Of a stretch of DNA of 64,000 nt, positions 7,780-17,800 are shown one piece after another. The DNA is from Nocardia vermiculata NBRC 100427. Lineage in GTDB: Bacteria; Actinomycetota; Actinomycetes; Mycobacteriales; Mycobacteriaceae. Below the pieces are notes generated by a model, which had not been told where the DNA came from, did no database searches, and saw only the letters and a program-made list of their open reading frames with translations. Location: contig NZ_BDCA01000028.1 of NCBI RefSeq assembly GCF_001613265.1, forward strand, positions 34,995 through 98,994, read 5' to 3'. Numbering within the stretch: position 1 is the first letter of the stretch; each line of letters begins with the position of its first letter. Made by a program: the position numbers and the translations under genes.

Positions 7780-7901
7780 GCTTCGAGGGGGGAGGGGCGG
7801 CGGAGAGCAGGGGGATGTCTCCGCCGCCCGGAGGGATCCGGCGGCCCAGGGGGGTAGGCGGCCGAATCCGAGGGCCGAGCGGCCCAGGGGGGGTAGGCGG
7901 C
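7780..7901. repeat. G-rich spacer with an imperfect tandem repeat
   Basis: The spacer between tetR and aspC is unusually G-rich. A 22-base unit, GCGGCCCAGG followed by GGGGTAGGCGGC (7841-7862), recurs at 7879-7901 with one extra G. Upstream, CCGCCG and CGGCGG (7821-7844 region) can pair as a short hairpin and may help end tetR transcription. No convincing gene is seen on either strand; the Pro-rich minus-strand frames arise from the repeats. Confidence 0.4.
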
Positions 7902-8023
7902 TCGACCGGGCACTGTGAGTGCCGAGGACTACTGTACACAAAAGTTCGAAGTTTGCGCCAGTAAAGTCTTCAAAAGTCTTGTTTTCCGAACTTCTGGTCT
8001 GTTTTACCTAGTCGGACGGGTCA

Positions 8024-9274
8024 TTACTGCCGGTAACTCGCGAGGAAGTTGCCGAACCGTTCGATCGCCACGGACAGATCCCGCGCCCACGGCAGTGTCA
8101 CGATCCGCAGATGGTCGTGCTGCGGCCAATTGAAGCCGGTGCCCTGCACCATCAGGATCTTTTCCTGCAGTAGCAGATCCAGTACCAGCTTGGCGTCGTC
8201 GTGGATGTCGTAGACCTCGGGGTCCAGGCGCGGGAACGCGTACAGCGCACCCTTCGGTTTCACACAGGAGACGCCGGGGATCATGTTCAGCTTCTCCCAC
8301 GCCACATCGCGCTGCTCGAGCAGTCGCCCACCGGGCAGGATCAGATCCTCGATGCTCTGATACCCACCGAGTGCCACCTGGATCGCATGCTGCGCGGGCA
8401 CATTCGGGCACAGACGGGTGGAGGCGAGGAGATCGATACCCTCGAGGAATCCGGCAGCATGCTCCTTGGGGCCGGTGATCACGAGCCAGCCGGAGCGATA
8501 TCCCGCCACCCGGTAGGCCTTGGACAGCCCGTTGAACGTCAAGCACAGCAGGTCGGGGGCCAGGGTCGCGAGCGAGGTGTGCTTGGTGTCGTCGTAGAGG
8601 ATCTTGTCGTAGATCTCGTCGGCCAACAGCAACAGGTTGTGTTTGCGCGCCAGGTCCACCAGCTGCTGCAACACCTCCGCGGAGTACACCGCGCCGGTGG
8701 GGTTGTTCGGATTGATCACCAGCAGAGCCTTGGTCTTGTCGGTGATCTTGGATTCGATATCGGCCACATCGGGCTGCCAGCCGTTGGACTCGTCGCACAG
8801 ATAGTGCACCGGAGTGCCACCGGCCAGGCTGGTCATCGCCGTCCACAGCGGATAGTCCGGCGCCGGGATCAGCACCTCGTCCCCGCTGTCGAGCAGAGCC
8901 TGCATGGTGATGGTGATCAGCTCGGAGACGCCGTTGCCCAGATAGACGTCGTCCACATCGAACTCCGGGAAGCCGGAGACCAGCTCGTAACGGGTCACGA
9001 TCGCACGCCGTGCCGGCAGGATGCCCTTCGATTCGGAGTAGCCCTGCGCGACCGGCAGCGCGGCGATCATGTCGCGCATGATCACATCCGGGGCGTCGAA
9101 GCCGAACGGCGCCGGGTTGCCGATATTCAGTTTGAGGATGCGGTGGCCCTCGGCCTCCAGTCGTGCCGCATGTGCGTGTACCGGCCCGCGGATCTCGTAG
9201 AGCACGTTCTGGAGCTTGCGTGACTGTTCCAGAACCCGTGGGGGCTGATGCGGTGACTGACTGGTAGGGCTCAC
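8024..9274 (-). CDS. aspC: PLP-dependent aminotransferase (AspC/AlaA type)
   Basis: The 416-residue class I aminotransferase would transfer amino groups between aspartate or alanine and 2-oxo acids, with pyridoxal phosphate bound to the lysine in FNGLSKAYRVAGYRSGW. Other family marks are GNGVSELI (cofactor phosphate region), NPNNPTGAVYS, LADEIYDK and the C-terminal HLRIVTLPW. It is very close, from memory, to M. tuberculosis Rv0337c over its whole length. The start is put at the GTG at 9274; no strong ribosome site is visible. Longer upstream reading is an artefact overlapping the XRE gene. In mycobacteria the Fe-S oxidoreductase is the next gene; here about 15 kb separates them. Confidence 0.93.
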   Translation of the reverse strand: MSPTSQSPHQPPRVLEQSRKLQNVLYEIRGPVHAHAARLEAEGHRILKLNIGNPAPFGFDAPDVIMRDMIAALPVAQGYSESKGILPARRAIVTRYELVSGFPEFDVDDVYLGNGVSELITITMQALLDSGDEVLIPAPDYPLWTAMTSLAGGTPVHYLCDESNGWQPDVADIESKITDKTKALLVINPNNPTGAVYSAEVLQQLVDLARKHNLLLLADEIYDKILYDDTKHTSLATLAPDLLCLTFNGLSKAYRVAGYRSGWLVITGPKEHAAGFLEGIDLLASTRLCPNVPAQHAIQVALGGYQSIEDLILPGGRLLEQRDVAWEKLNMIPGVSCVKPKGALYAFPRLDPEVYDIHDDAKLVLDLLLQEKILMVQGTGFNWPQHDHLRIVTLPWARDLSVAIERFGNFLASYRQ

Positions 9275-9357
9275 CTGTTCAATGGTGCCACCGCACCGCA
9301 AGACGATATTCGTGGCCCATACCGTCCTTGCTGCGAAGTTGCGGCCGTCACACCAGC

Positions 9358-10749
9358 TCAGGCGGGGCCGGGGCCGGGCAGCATGCCGGTCGAGGCGGTG
9401 GTTCCGCAGAATTCCTCGATCCGCTCGTCGAGGTGGCGGGCTTCGACCGCACCCTGGAATCGCGGCGTGGCGATGCGGCGCCGCAGACCCGTCAGCCGCT
9501 CCCCGAGCTGTGCGATCCGCCAATTCTCGGAGAGCTCGAGCACCGGGCGCAGGGCGTCCCCGGCGCCGTCGAGGCTGCCGTTGATGAGCTGAGCGGCCGC
9601 GTTGTCGACCCGGGCCAGCGCCTCGGCGCCGTAGGAACGCTGTTCCACCGGGCCGGCGCTGTACAACTCGATGGTGCGGGCGGTCTCGGCGAGCGCCGAT
9701 TCGGCCTGGCCCAGATGGATATAGGTGGCACCGGCGTAGTAGTGGCTCTTGGCCTCCGGGAAGCCGAAGACACCACCGGTCTCGTCGTGCAGGACATCGG
9801 TGCCCGATTCGGCGCGGGCGGTATGTGCGGCCTCGATGCAGCGCGCGGCGTCGGTGGCGCTGCCCAGCTTGGACCAGATACGCGCCTCGATATTGTGCAG
9901 CCGCACCTTGGCCGTCACCGAATCCGCATAGAGATGCCCGTTCTGTGCCAGCTCCACCGCGTGCCGCGGATGTTCGGACCAGTATTCGATCAGCGCCTGC
10001 ATACCCCGGGTCCACGCCCGTAAACCGTTGTGCCCGCATAACTCCGCATAGGCCCAGGCAGCACGCGCCTGTTCGCCCGCGGCATCCAGATGGCCGAGAT
10101 CGGTACTGGCATTGGCCAGCAGGCCCGACAACGTTCCTGCCAGCAGATACAGATGGCTGGTATCCGCGGGCTTCTGCTGCCCCTCGAGCAGGCGATATAC
10201 GCGCCGGCGCACCCGCAGCATCTCGACCATCATCGGAACCGGCGGCACGTGAACGTATTCCCTGGCGATGCGGGTGGCATCGGCGTCGAGTTGTTCCAAT
10301 GCGGAGGCGCCGACATTACTTGCCTCGGCGCGACCGGCGTGCTCGCTGGCTTCGTGGGCAGCCGCCATGATGAGATCCCTCTCCGAAATTTCGGCCAACG
10401 CATCACCTCGCATCGCACCGGCGTCTACGAGTGCCAAGAGTTCAGCGTCGCTCGAATACTTGCTGTGCGCCGAATGGTGGTAGCGCACCTCTGAATCCGG
10501 TTCCGGCCGATCGATGACGGGTTGATCGATCATGACCGCGAACCGTGCCCGCACGACGTCGTCGGACCTGGCGAGTGACGTGTCCAGCGCGGCCTGGTTG
10601 ACCGGCCGGGGATGCACTTTCGCGCCCCCGGCCTCCCATTTGGACACCAGGCGTTCGTGGACACCCAAATGGGCCGCGAATTCCCTGATGCTCATCCTTT
10701 TGGCATCGCGAAGGGCGCGGGCTTCTCTACCTGACCACTGCCTGACCAC
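9358..10749 (-). CDS. XRE-family regulator with TPR-like sensor domain
   Basis: The 463-residue protein carries an N-terminal helix-turn-helix (about residues 8-45: LRDAKRMSIREFAAHLGV then HERLVSKWEAGG) and a long helical C-terminal domain of TPR-like repeats (for example ARIWSKLGSATDAARCIEAA and ATYIHLGQAESALAETARTI). The GTG at 10749 is chosen because GGAAGGGA stands 8 bases upstream; the frame runs further but without coding character. The gene faces a small unknown gene across four GGGCAGTGA repeats, its likely binding sites. This type of regulator often controls accessory or developmental genes; the target here is unknown. Confidence 0.88.
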   Translation of the reverse strand: MVRQWSGREARALRDAKRMSIREFAAHLGVHERLVSKWEAGGAKVHPRPVNQAALDTSLARSDDVVRARFAVMIDQPVIDRPEPDSEVRYHHSAHSKYSSDAELLALVDAGAMRGDALAEISERDLIMAAAHEASEHAGRAEASNVGASALEQLDADATRIAREYVHVPPVPMMVEMLRVRRRVYRLLEGQQKPADTSHLYLLAGTLSGLLANASTDLGHLDAAGEQARAAWAYAELCGHNGLRAWTRGMQALIEYWSEHPRHAVELAQNGHLYADSVTAKVRLHNIEARIWSKLGSATDAARCIEAAHTARAESGTDVLHDETGGVFGFPEAKSHYYAGATYIHLGQAESALAETARTIELYSAGPVEQRSYGAEALARVDNAAAQLINGSLDGAGDALRPVLELSENWRIAQLGERLTGLRRRIATPRFQGAVEARHLDERIEEFCGTTASTGMLPGPGPA

Positions 10750-10856
10750 GATGTCATCCCTTCCGCGCGAACTGTTCTCCAGAGTACGAGCGGACCGTGA
10801 TCGCAGCCACAACCGAAATCGAGCTGGTATCGGGAAAGGCGCTGGTCCCGGCCACA

Positions 10857-10975
10857 GGGGCAGTGAAAGGGCAGTGAAGAGCGCGTGTGGGGGCATTTCC
10901 AGGACCGCACAGCGGCGGGACCCTTGAAACGTGAATGCCATTGGGGCAGTGACGCCGAATGCCGTGGGGCAGTGA
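10857..10975. promoter_or_regulatory. four GGGCAGTGA direct repeats between divergent genes
   Basis: GGGCAGTGA starts at 10858, 10869, 10944 and 10967. The spacing within pairs is 11 and 23 bases, about one and two helical turns, so sites in each pair lie on the same DNA face. The second pair is a near-perfect tandem repeat of about 24 bases (GAATGCC then T/GGGGCAGTGA). The array sits 110-225 bases upstream of the XRE/TPR regulator start and immediately before the divergent gene at 10980. It is best read as an operator array. Confidence 0.65.
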
Positions 10976-10979
10976 AGCC

Positions 10980-11429
10980 GTGAATGTCGAGAAGCTCAGG
11001 ACCGCCGACGACTGGGTGATGTTCTACCGCCATCGAGCTGGTCTGACATGTATTCAGCGTGGTGGATTCGTCACGCTGCCGATTACCGGCACCGTAGGTG
11101 TGCTGAATGTGCCCACCGAACAGTCGGAATCGGTGTACCGGTCGCTCACCGAGCACGGTGCCTGTGGTCCGGTCCTGGCCCGCCGGGCGCGCTGGAGCTT
11201 CCTGGTCGCTCCCGATATCCGGCCGGGTGCACAGGTCTCGGAGTTGCTGAGCCGCCTGAAGATCGGCATTCCGTCGCCCGGTGGCGAAATCATGATGCCC
11301 ACCGGCCTGGGTCGCCGGACCCGCGAAGGCTGTCACTGGATCGTGGCGCCCGCGCCGGGCCGGGAACTTCCACCACTATCGAGGGTCGTTACGACGGCGC
11401 TGGCGGTGGGAAGGGGTGGCGAGGACTGA
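10980..11429 (+). CDS. hypothetical protein paired with the XRE/TPR regulator
   Basis: The 149-residue product starts at a GTG (MNVEKLRTADDWVMFYRHRAGL) placed directly after the GGGCAGTGA repeats; an ATG at 10959 in the same frame lies inside the repeats and is less likely. The pattern SLTEHGACGPVLARRARWSF then IPSPGGEIMMPTGLG loosely resembles the N-terminal module of small actinobacterial primase/polymerase-like proteins, but no catalytic motif can be confirmed. No signal peptide or membrane segment is seen. Function unknown; its divergence from the regulator across shared sites suggests co-regulation. Confidence 0.65.
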   Translation: MNVEKLRTADDWVMFYRHRAGLTCIQRGGFVTLPITGTVGVLNVPTEQSESVYRSLTEHGACGPVLARRARWSFLVAPDIRPGAQVSELLSRLKIGIPSPGGEIMMPTGLGRRTREGCHWIVAPAPGRELPPLSRVVTTALAVGRGGED

Positions 11430-11813
11430 ACCCGCAGACCGGTCCTCGCTGCCGCCGGACCGGGTCCGCCTCGATGCCTGTCGGGGGCGGGCCCGGATTC
11501 GGGACCGTACGGCCTCCCGGTGTGACCCCGCGCCCCGACGCTGCCTGAGGGTTCGGCGGGTACTCGCCGATTCCGGTAGAACGGCTGTCATGGTCGGCCA
11601 TCGGAGCACACAGCGGCGTGCGCCCGCGACGGCGCATGCTCCCTACCTGTGCCCGGGTTCGCAAGGTGTTTCCGGTCAGTGGGAGATGTTGTCCTCATTT
11701 CCGGGAGTCCGGCCGACAGATGATAGTAAGGAAGGTTCTGTGGCCTCGCCGCTCTCGCTGGAGATGTAGACGGTAGATGGTCGGTGCCGTCCATATGTTT
11801 GGCAGGAGTTGTA
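11430..11813. other. 384-base spacer upstream of the NRPS gene
   Basis: No convincing gene is seen: open frames on both strands here have Arg/Ser/Pro-rich translations with no family character. The right half is richer in A/T and must contain the NRPS promoter, but I cannot pick a clear -35/-10 pair. GACGG...CCGTC (about 11769-11791) is a weak inverted repeat just before the ribosome site. No iron-box (IdeR/DmdR-type TTAGGTTAGGCTAACC) was found. Confidence 0.4.
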
Positions 11814-14800
11814 GTGTCCTTTGGCGAAAATCCGGATAGCGCGCGCTCGGGCCGAAGGAGTCCCCGCCGCGCGCGCCCGTCCCGAACGGCGCCCGTCCGG
11901 ACCTTGCCCACTCTGCTGTCGGCGGCCGCAGCGCAGAATCCGGACGGCGTGGCCGTGGTCGACGGCGCGGTGTCGATGACCTATCGCGAGCTCGATCGGT
12001 GGTCGTCCCGGGTGGCGCGGTTGCTGATCGATCGCGGGATCGGTCCGGAAGATATGGTCGCGGTGGGGATTCCGCGGTCGCGCTGGTCGGTGGCGGCGGC
12101 CTGGGCGGTGACCAAGACCGGTGCCGCGTTCGTGCCGGTGGATCCGCGATACCCGAGCGACCGGATCGCCTACCTGCTCTCCGACTCCCGGGCCGTATTG
12201 GGACTGACCGTCACCGGCAGTGCGGAAAGTATGGCCGGGGAGCCGGATTGGCTGACCGTCGACACCGACCAGTTCGAGGCGGACTTGTCGCACTGGTCGG
12301 CCGAACCGGTGAACTTCGCGGATCGGGTGCGGCGGCTGCACGGTGCGCATCCGGCGTACGTCATGTACACCTCCGGGTCGACCGGGCGGCCGAAGGGCGT
12401 CGTCGTCACCCATGCCGGGCTCGCGAATTACTGTGTCGAACAACGTGACCAGTTCGCCGTGACGGATCGGTCGCGCACCCTGCACATCGCGTCGCCCAGT
12501 TTCGACGTGTCGGTCGGTGAATTCCTGCTCGCCTTCGGTGCAGCCGCGACGATGGTGATCGCCCCCGCCGACGTATTCGGCGGCGCCGAGCTCGCCGAAC
12601 TGCTGCGGCGGGAGCGGGTCACCCATGTCACGATGACCCCCGCCGCGCTCACCACGGTCGACCCCACCGGCCTGGACGAGTTGCGTGTGATCGGCGTGAT
12701 CGGCGAGGCGTGCCCACCCGAGCTGGTCACCCGGTGGGCGACCGAGATTCCCGGCGGCCGCCGCGAGTTCTACAACACCTACGGGCCCACCGAGGCCACG
12801 ATCGTCACCCATGTCGGCGACCCGCTGGCCCCGGGCGCGCCGGTCACCATCGGCCGTCCGGTCCGGGGCATGACCTCGCGGATTCTGGACGACCGGCTGG
12901 CGCAGACGGCGCCGGGACAGGACGGCGAACTGTATCTGGCCGGGCCGGGGCTGGCGCGCGGATATCTGCGCCGACCGGATCTGAGCGCGGACCGGTTCGT
13001 CGCGGACCCGTACGGCCCGCCGGGCAGCCGCATGTACCGCACCGGAGATCTCGCCCGCACCACAGCGGACGGCCTGTGGGAATATCTGGGCCGCAACGAT
13101 TTCCAGGTCAAGATCCGTGGTTTCCGAATCGAACTCGGCGAGATCGACAGTGCTTTGGTCGCCCATCCGGAGATTCACTTCGCGGTCACCATCGGCCGCC
13201 GGATGCCGTCGGGCGAAACGCTGCTGGTCGGCTATGTGGTGCCCGAACCGGGTGCCGCGCCGGACCCGGAACAATTGCGCGAGTTCGCGGCGCGCACGCT
13301 GCCGGTCCACATGGTGCCGCCGGTGATCATGCTGCTGGAGCAACTTCCGCTGACTCCGGTCGGCAAGCTCGATCGCACGGCGCTACCGGAACCGCCACTG
13401 GAGGTACAGGAGTACCGTGCACCGGAGACAGGCACCGAACAGGTCGTCGCAACGGCGATTGCGGGACTGCTCGGTCTCGAGCGGGTCGGCCTCGACGACG
13501 ACTTCTTCGCGTTGGGCGGCAATTCACTGCTGGCGGTGCGCGCCGCCGCGTGGATCGGCGGTGAACTCGGAGTGCGGGTGCCGCCACGCACCTTCTTCAC
13601 CGCCGATACCGTGGCCGAGCTGGCGGACGCGATGAGCCGGCTGACGGTGGCGGAACGACCACGGCTGATCGCACGGTCGCGGCCGGACCCGATGCCGGTC
13701 TCGGCGGCACAGCAGCGGTTGTGGTTGACCAACCAGTTCGACACCGCCTCGGCGGCATACAACATCCCGTTCGCGCTGCGCCTGACCGGTGCGGTCGATG
13801 TGCAGGCGTTGCGGGCGGCGGTAGCGGATGTGATCGAGCGGCACGAGCCGCTGCGCACGCTGTATTCCGATCACGACGGTGAACCGGTCCAGGTGGTCCT
13901 GCCGGTCCCCGACGCCATGCCCGAACTGGTCGTGGAAACCGTTGCTGCCGAACAGATCCCGGAACGCCTCACGGCCATCGCCGCCGCCGGGTTCGATCTC
14001 CGCTCGGACCTGCCGGTACGGGCGAGCCTGTTCCAGCCGGCCGACAACGAGTACGTCCTCGCCCTGGTGATGCACCACATCGCCTGCGACGGCACCTCCT
14101 TCGCGCCGTTGGCCCGTGACGTGGTGGCGGCCTATCAGGCCAGGACTACCGGCGCCGCTCCCGAGTGGCGCCCGTTGACGGTCACCTACGCGGACTACGT
14201 GCTGTGGGAACGTGAGGTGCTGGGGCCCGAGACGGACGAGGATTCGCTCGCCGCGACCCAGGCCCGGTATTGGCAGCAGCAGTTGGCGGCAGTCCCCGAC
14301 GGACTGGAGTTGCCGCTGGACCGCCCCCGCCCCCCTGTCTGGTCCGGCCGGGGTGCCACCGTCGACTTCGAGCTGAACGCCGAGGTCACCGCGGGTCTGC
14401 GCCGAGTCGCCGATGAGCACGACGCCTCGCTGTTCATGGTGGTACACGCGGCGTTGGCCGTGCTGCTGGCCCGGCTGTCGGGCAGTGCCGATATCGCGAT
14501 CGGGACACAGATCTCCGGACGTGGCGCCGCCGAACTCGACGACGTGGTGGGCATGTTCGGCAACACGCTCGTGCTGCGCACGGACGTCGACGGCGCTCAA
14601 CCGTTCGGCGCATTCCTGGACGGCGTCCGCGAGACCGATCTGGCCGCGATGGAGCACGCGGAACTCAACATAGATCGGGTGGTGGACCTGGTCCGGCGCG
14701 GCAGCAACCGGGCGCCGCTGTTCCAGGTGTTGTTGATGCTGCAGAACTTCGAGCAGCCGCGGATCGACCTGCCGCAGGTGTCGATCGAGCAGTTGCAGCT

Positions 14801-17800
14801 CGATGTCGCTGTCGCCAAACTCGATCTCTCGGTGACGCTCACCGAACAGCCCGACGGGCAGGTGGCCGGGGTGATCGATTACGCCACAGACCTGTTCGAC
14901 CACGCCACCGTGGCCGCGATGGCACGTCGTTTCGTCGCGATTGCGAGCGAGATCGGCCGCGACGAGACGGTCGCCGTCGGCGATATCGCACTGCTCACCG
15001 CGGACGAACATGCCCTGCTGGCCGCGCTGGCCGGACCGCAGCCCACATCCGGCACCGTGCTGGACGGCTTTCTCGCTCAGGTGTCGCGGACACCGCATGC
15101 ACCCGCCGTGGTCTTCGGTGAACAGCATTGGAGCTACGGTGAATTCGCCGGCTGGGTGAATCGGCTGGCGCGACATCTGCTGTCGCTCGGCGTCGGCCCG
15201 GAGGTGCGGGTGGCGGTCGCGATGCGGCGGTCCCCGGACATGCTGGCAGCGATCTACGCGGTGCTGGTCGCCGGTGGTGCGTACGTGCCGCTCGATCCCG
15301 ATCATCCTGCGCAGCGCACCGACTACATCCTCGATGTGGTGCGGCCCGCCGCCGTGCTGACCACGGGTGACTCGACGACCTCCGGTGATGCGGTGCGGTG
15401 CGACGAACTCGACCTCTCGCGGTACTCGCCCGAACCGGTGACCGATGCGGAACGGCGGCGCCCGCTGCGACCGTCGAATGCCGCGTACACGCTGTTCACC
15501 TCGGGGTCCACCGGCCGGCCGAAGGGAGTGGTGGTCACCCACCGCTCGGTCGTGAATCAGCTCGCGTGGATGCGTGAACAGTACGATCTCGGCCCGGCCG
15601 ACACCCTGTTGCACAAGACGCCGGTGACGTTCGATGCCTCGGTGTGGGAGTTGTTGCTGCCGTTGGCGGTCGGTGCGCGGTTGGTCATCGCTCCGCACGA
15701 CGGTCATCTGGACCCGGCCTATCTGGTGGACACCATGCACCGGTACCGGGTGGCGATGGTCGAGTTCGTTCCGTCGATGCTGGCGCTGCTGCTCGATGAC
15801 GAGGCAACGGAATTCCCGGACGCGCTTCGATACTTCTCACTCGGTGGCGAGGAATTGCCGGTCGGCCTACTGGACCGGGTACGGCAGCGGCATCCCGCCG
15901 TGGTGGACAACACCTACGGGCCGACCGAGGCCACCGTGACATCGACGGTGTTCCGATGTGCCGGTGTTGTGGACGGGCGGGTGCCGATCGGTCGACCGAT
16001 CCGCAATACCGGTGCTGCCGTGCTGGATTCGCGATTGCATCCGGTGCCACCAGGGGTACCGGGAGAGCTGTATCTGTCCGGCGTGCAGCTGGCGCGAGGA
16101 TACGAGGGTGCGAGCGCGCAGACGGCGGCACGATTCGTCGCCGACCCGTCCGGCAGGCCGGGGGCCCGCAGGTACCGGACCGGTGATCTGGTGCGGATGC
16201 GCCGCGATGGCACCCTGGAGTTCCTGGGCCGCACCGATTTCCAGGTGAAACTGCGTGGCCTGCGGATCGAACTCGGCGAGATCGAGGCGGCGCTGGTGCG
16301 TCACCCGGCGGTGGCGCGCGCGGTGGTCACCGTGCAGCGACCGGAGCGGACGGGCGAGTTGCTCGCCGCCTATGTGGTGCCCGAGACGGGTGCCACGATC
16401 GATACCCTCGACCTGATCGAGCGGGCACGTAAAACACTGCCGGAGTACATGATTCCGCATCATATCGTGGTGCTGGAGCGGCTTCCGCTCACCCCGAGCG
16501 GCAAACTGGACCGCCGGGCGCTGCCGGTGATCGAGGCGGCCATCGGGACTCCGCGATACCGTGCGCCCGTCACGGCGGCCGAACACACGATCACCGCGGT
16601 GTTCGCGGAGTTGCTCGGTGTCGAGCAGGTCGGGGCGGACGACGACTTCTTCGAGCTGGGCGGCAACTCGCTGATCGGGATGCGGGTAGTGGCGCGGGTG
16701 AACGCCGCGCAGGGCACCGGATTCGGAGTGCGGGACCTGTTCGAGGCGCCGACGGCTGCCTTGCTGGGTGCCCGGGCCGACTGCACGGTGCCCGCACCGG
16801 TCCGGCCGCAATTGGCGACGATCACTCGGCCGCAACATCTTCCACTGTCCTTCGCGCAACGGCGGATGTGGTTCCTGAACCGGTTGGCTCCCGGATCGGC
16901 CGCCTACAGCATCCCGTTGGCGGTGCGATTGAGTGGGACGATGGACGGTGCGGCATTGGCCGCCGCAGCCGTGGATGTGCTGGACCGGCACGAGGCGTTG
17001 CGAACCCGGTATCCCTCCGGTGCCGAGGGCCCGTATCAGGATATCGTCGCCGCGGCTCGGGTGCCGTTGACGCTGGAGCCCGAGAACGTCGAGCCCGAGC
17101 AGGTGCCGACACGGATCGCCGAGATCGCCGGCGCCGGTTTCGATGTGACGGCGGAGGTGCCACTGCGCACCGCACTGCTGCGTCTCGCACCCGACGACCA
17201 TGTGCTGGTGCTGGTCGTGCATCACATCAACGCGGACGGCTACTCGATGGGGCCGTTGGCGCGCGACCTGGCGCTGCGTTACGCGGCCCGGGCCACCGGG
17301 GACACGCCCACGTGGGCGCCGCTGCCCGTGCAGTACGCCGATTACACGCTGTGGCAGCGGGAGGTGCTCGGCGACGAGGACGATCCGGACAGCCTCGCTG
17401 CCCGCCAGATCGCCTACTGGACCGAGGCGCTGGCCGGAATTCCGGACCAGCTCGAGCTGCCCGCCGACCGGCCACGGCCGGCGGTGGCATCTCAGGGTGG
17501 GGCCGTGCACCGGTTCGTGTTGTCGCCGGAATCGCATCGCGATGTGAAAACACTGGCTGCCGAGCGGCATTCGACCACGTTCGCCGTCGTGCACGCCGCT
17601 TTCGCGGTGTTGTTGGCGCGGCTGTCGGGGACCGAGGACGTGGTGGTGGGCACCCCGATCGCGGGGCGTGGTGCGGCCGAACTCGACGATCTGGTCGGCA
17701 TGTTCGTCAACACGCTCGTACTGCGCGCCGCGGTGGCACCCGATGCGTCGTTCGCCGATCTGCTGACCGCGGTGACCGGGACCGACCTCGCGGCCTTCGA

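Noticed and set aside
7841..7901. CRISPR-like array
   Set aside because: Only two imperfect G-rich units with no spacers of constant length and no cas genes.
8028..8035. TTACTGCCGGTAACT resembling the palindrome at 27566
   Set aside because: It lies in the last codons of aspC (Tyr-Arg-Gln-stop) and is not a full inverted repeat.
8024..10039. 671-codon frame that would extend the aminotransferase N-terminally
   Set aside because: The extra 255 residues overlap the XRE/TPR gene in another frame and show no homology-like pattern; the family starts near residue 1 of the GTG at 9274.
11416..11769. 117-codon plus-strand frame before the NRPS gene
   Set aside because: Overlaps the preceding gene, has no ribosome site and a low-complexity Arg/Ser/Pro translation.
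11430..11813. Iron-responsive operator that would mark the NRPS as a siderophore gene
   Set aside because: No IdeR/DmdR-type 19-base iron box was found, and no siderophore tailoring or transport gene is nearby, so a siderophore role is not claimed.
13524..15740. 738-codon antisense frame inside the NRPS gene
   Set aside because: Shadow frame within conserved condensation and adenylation domains; no start signal or domain.
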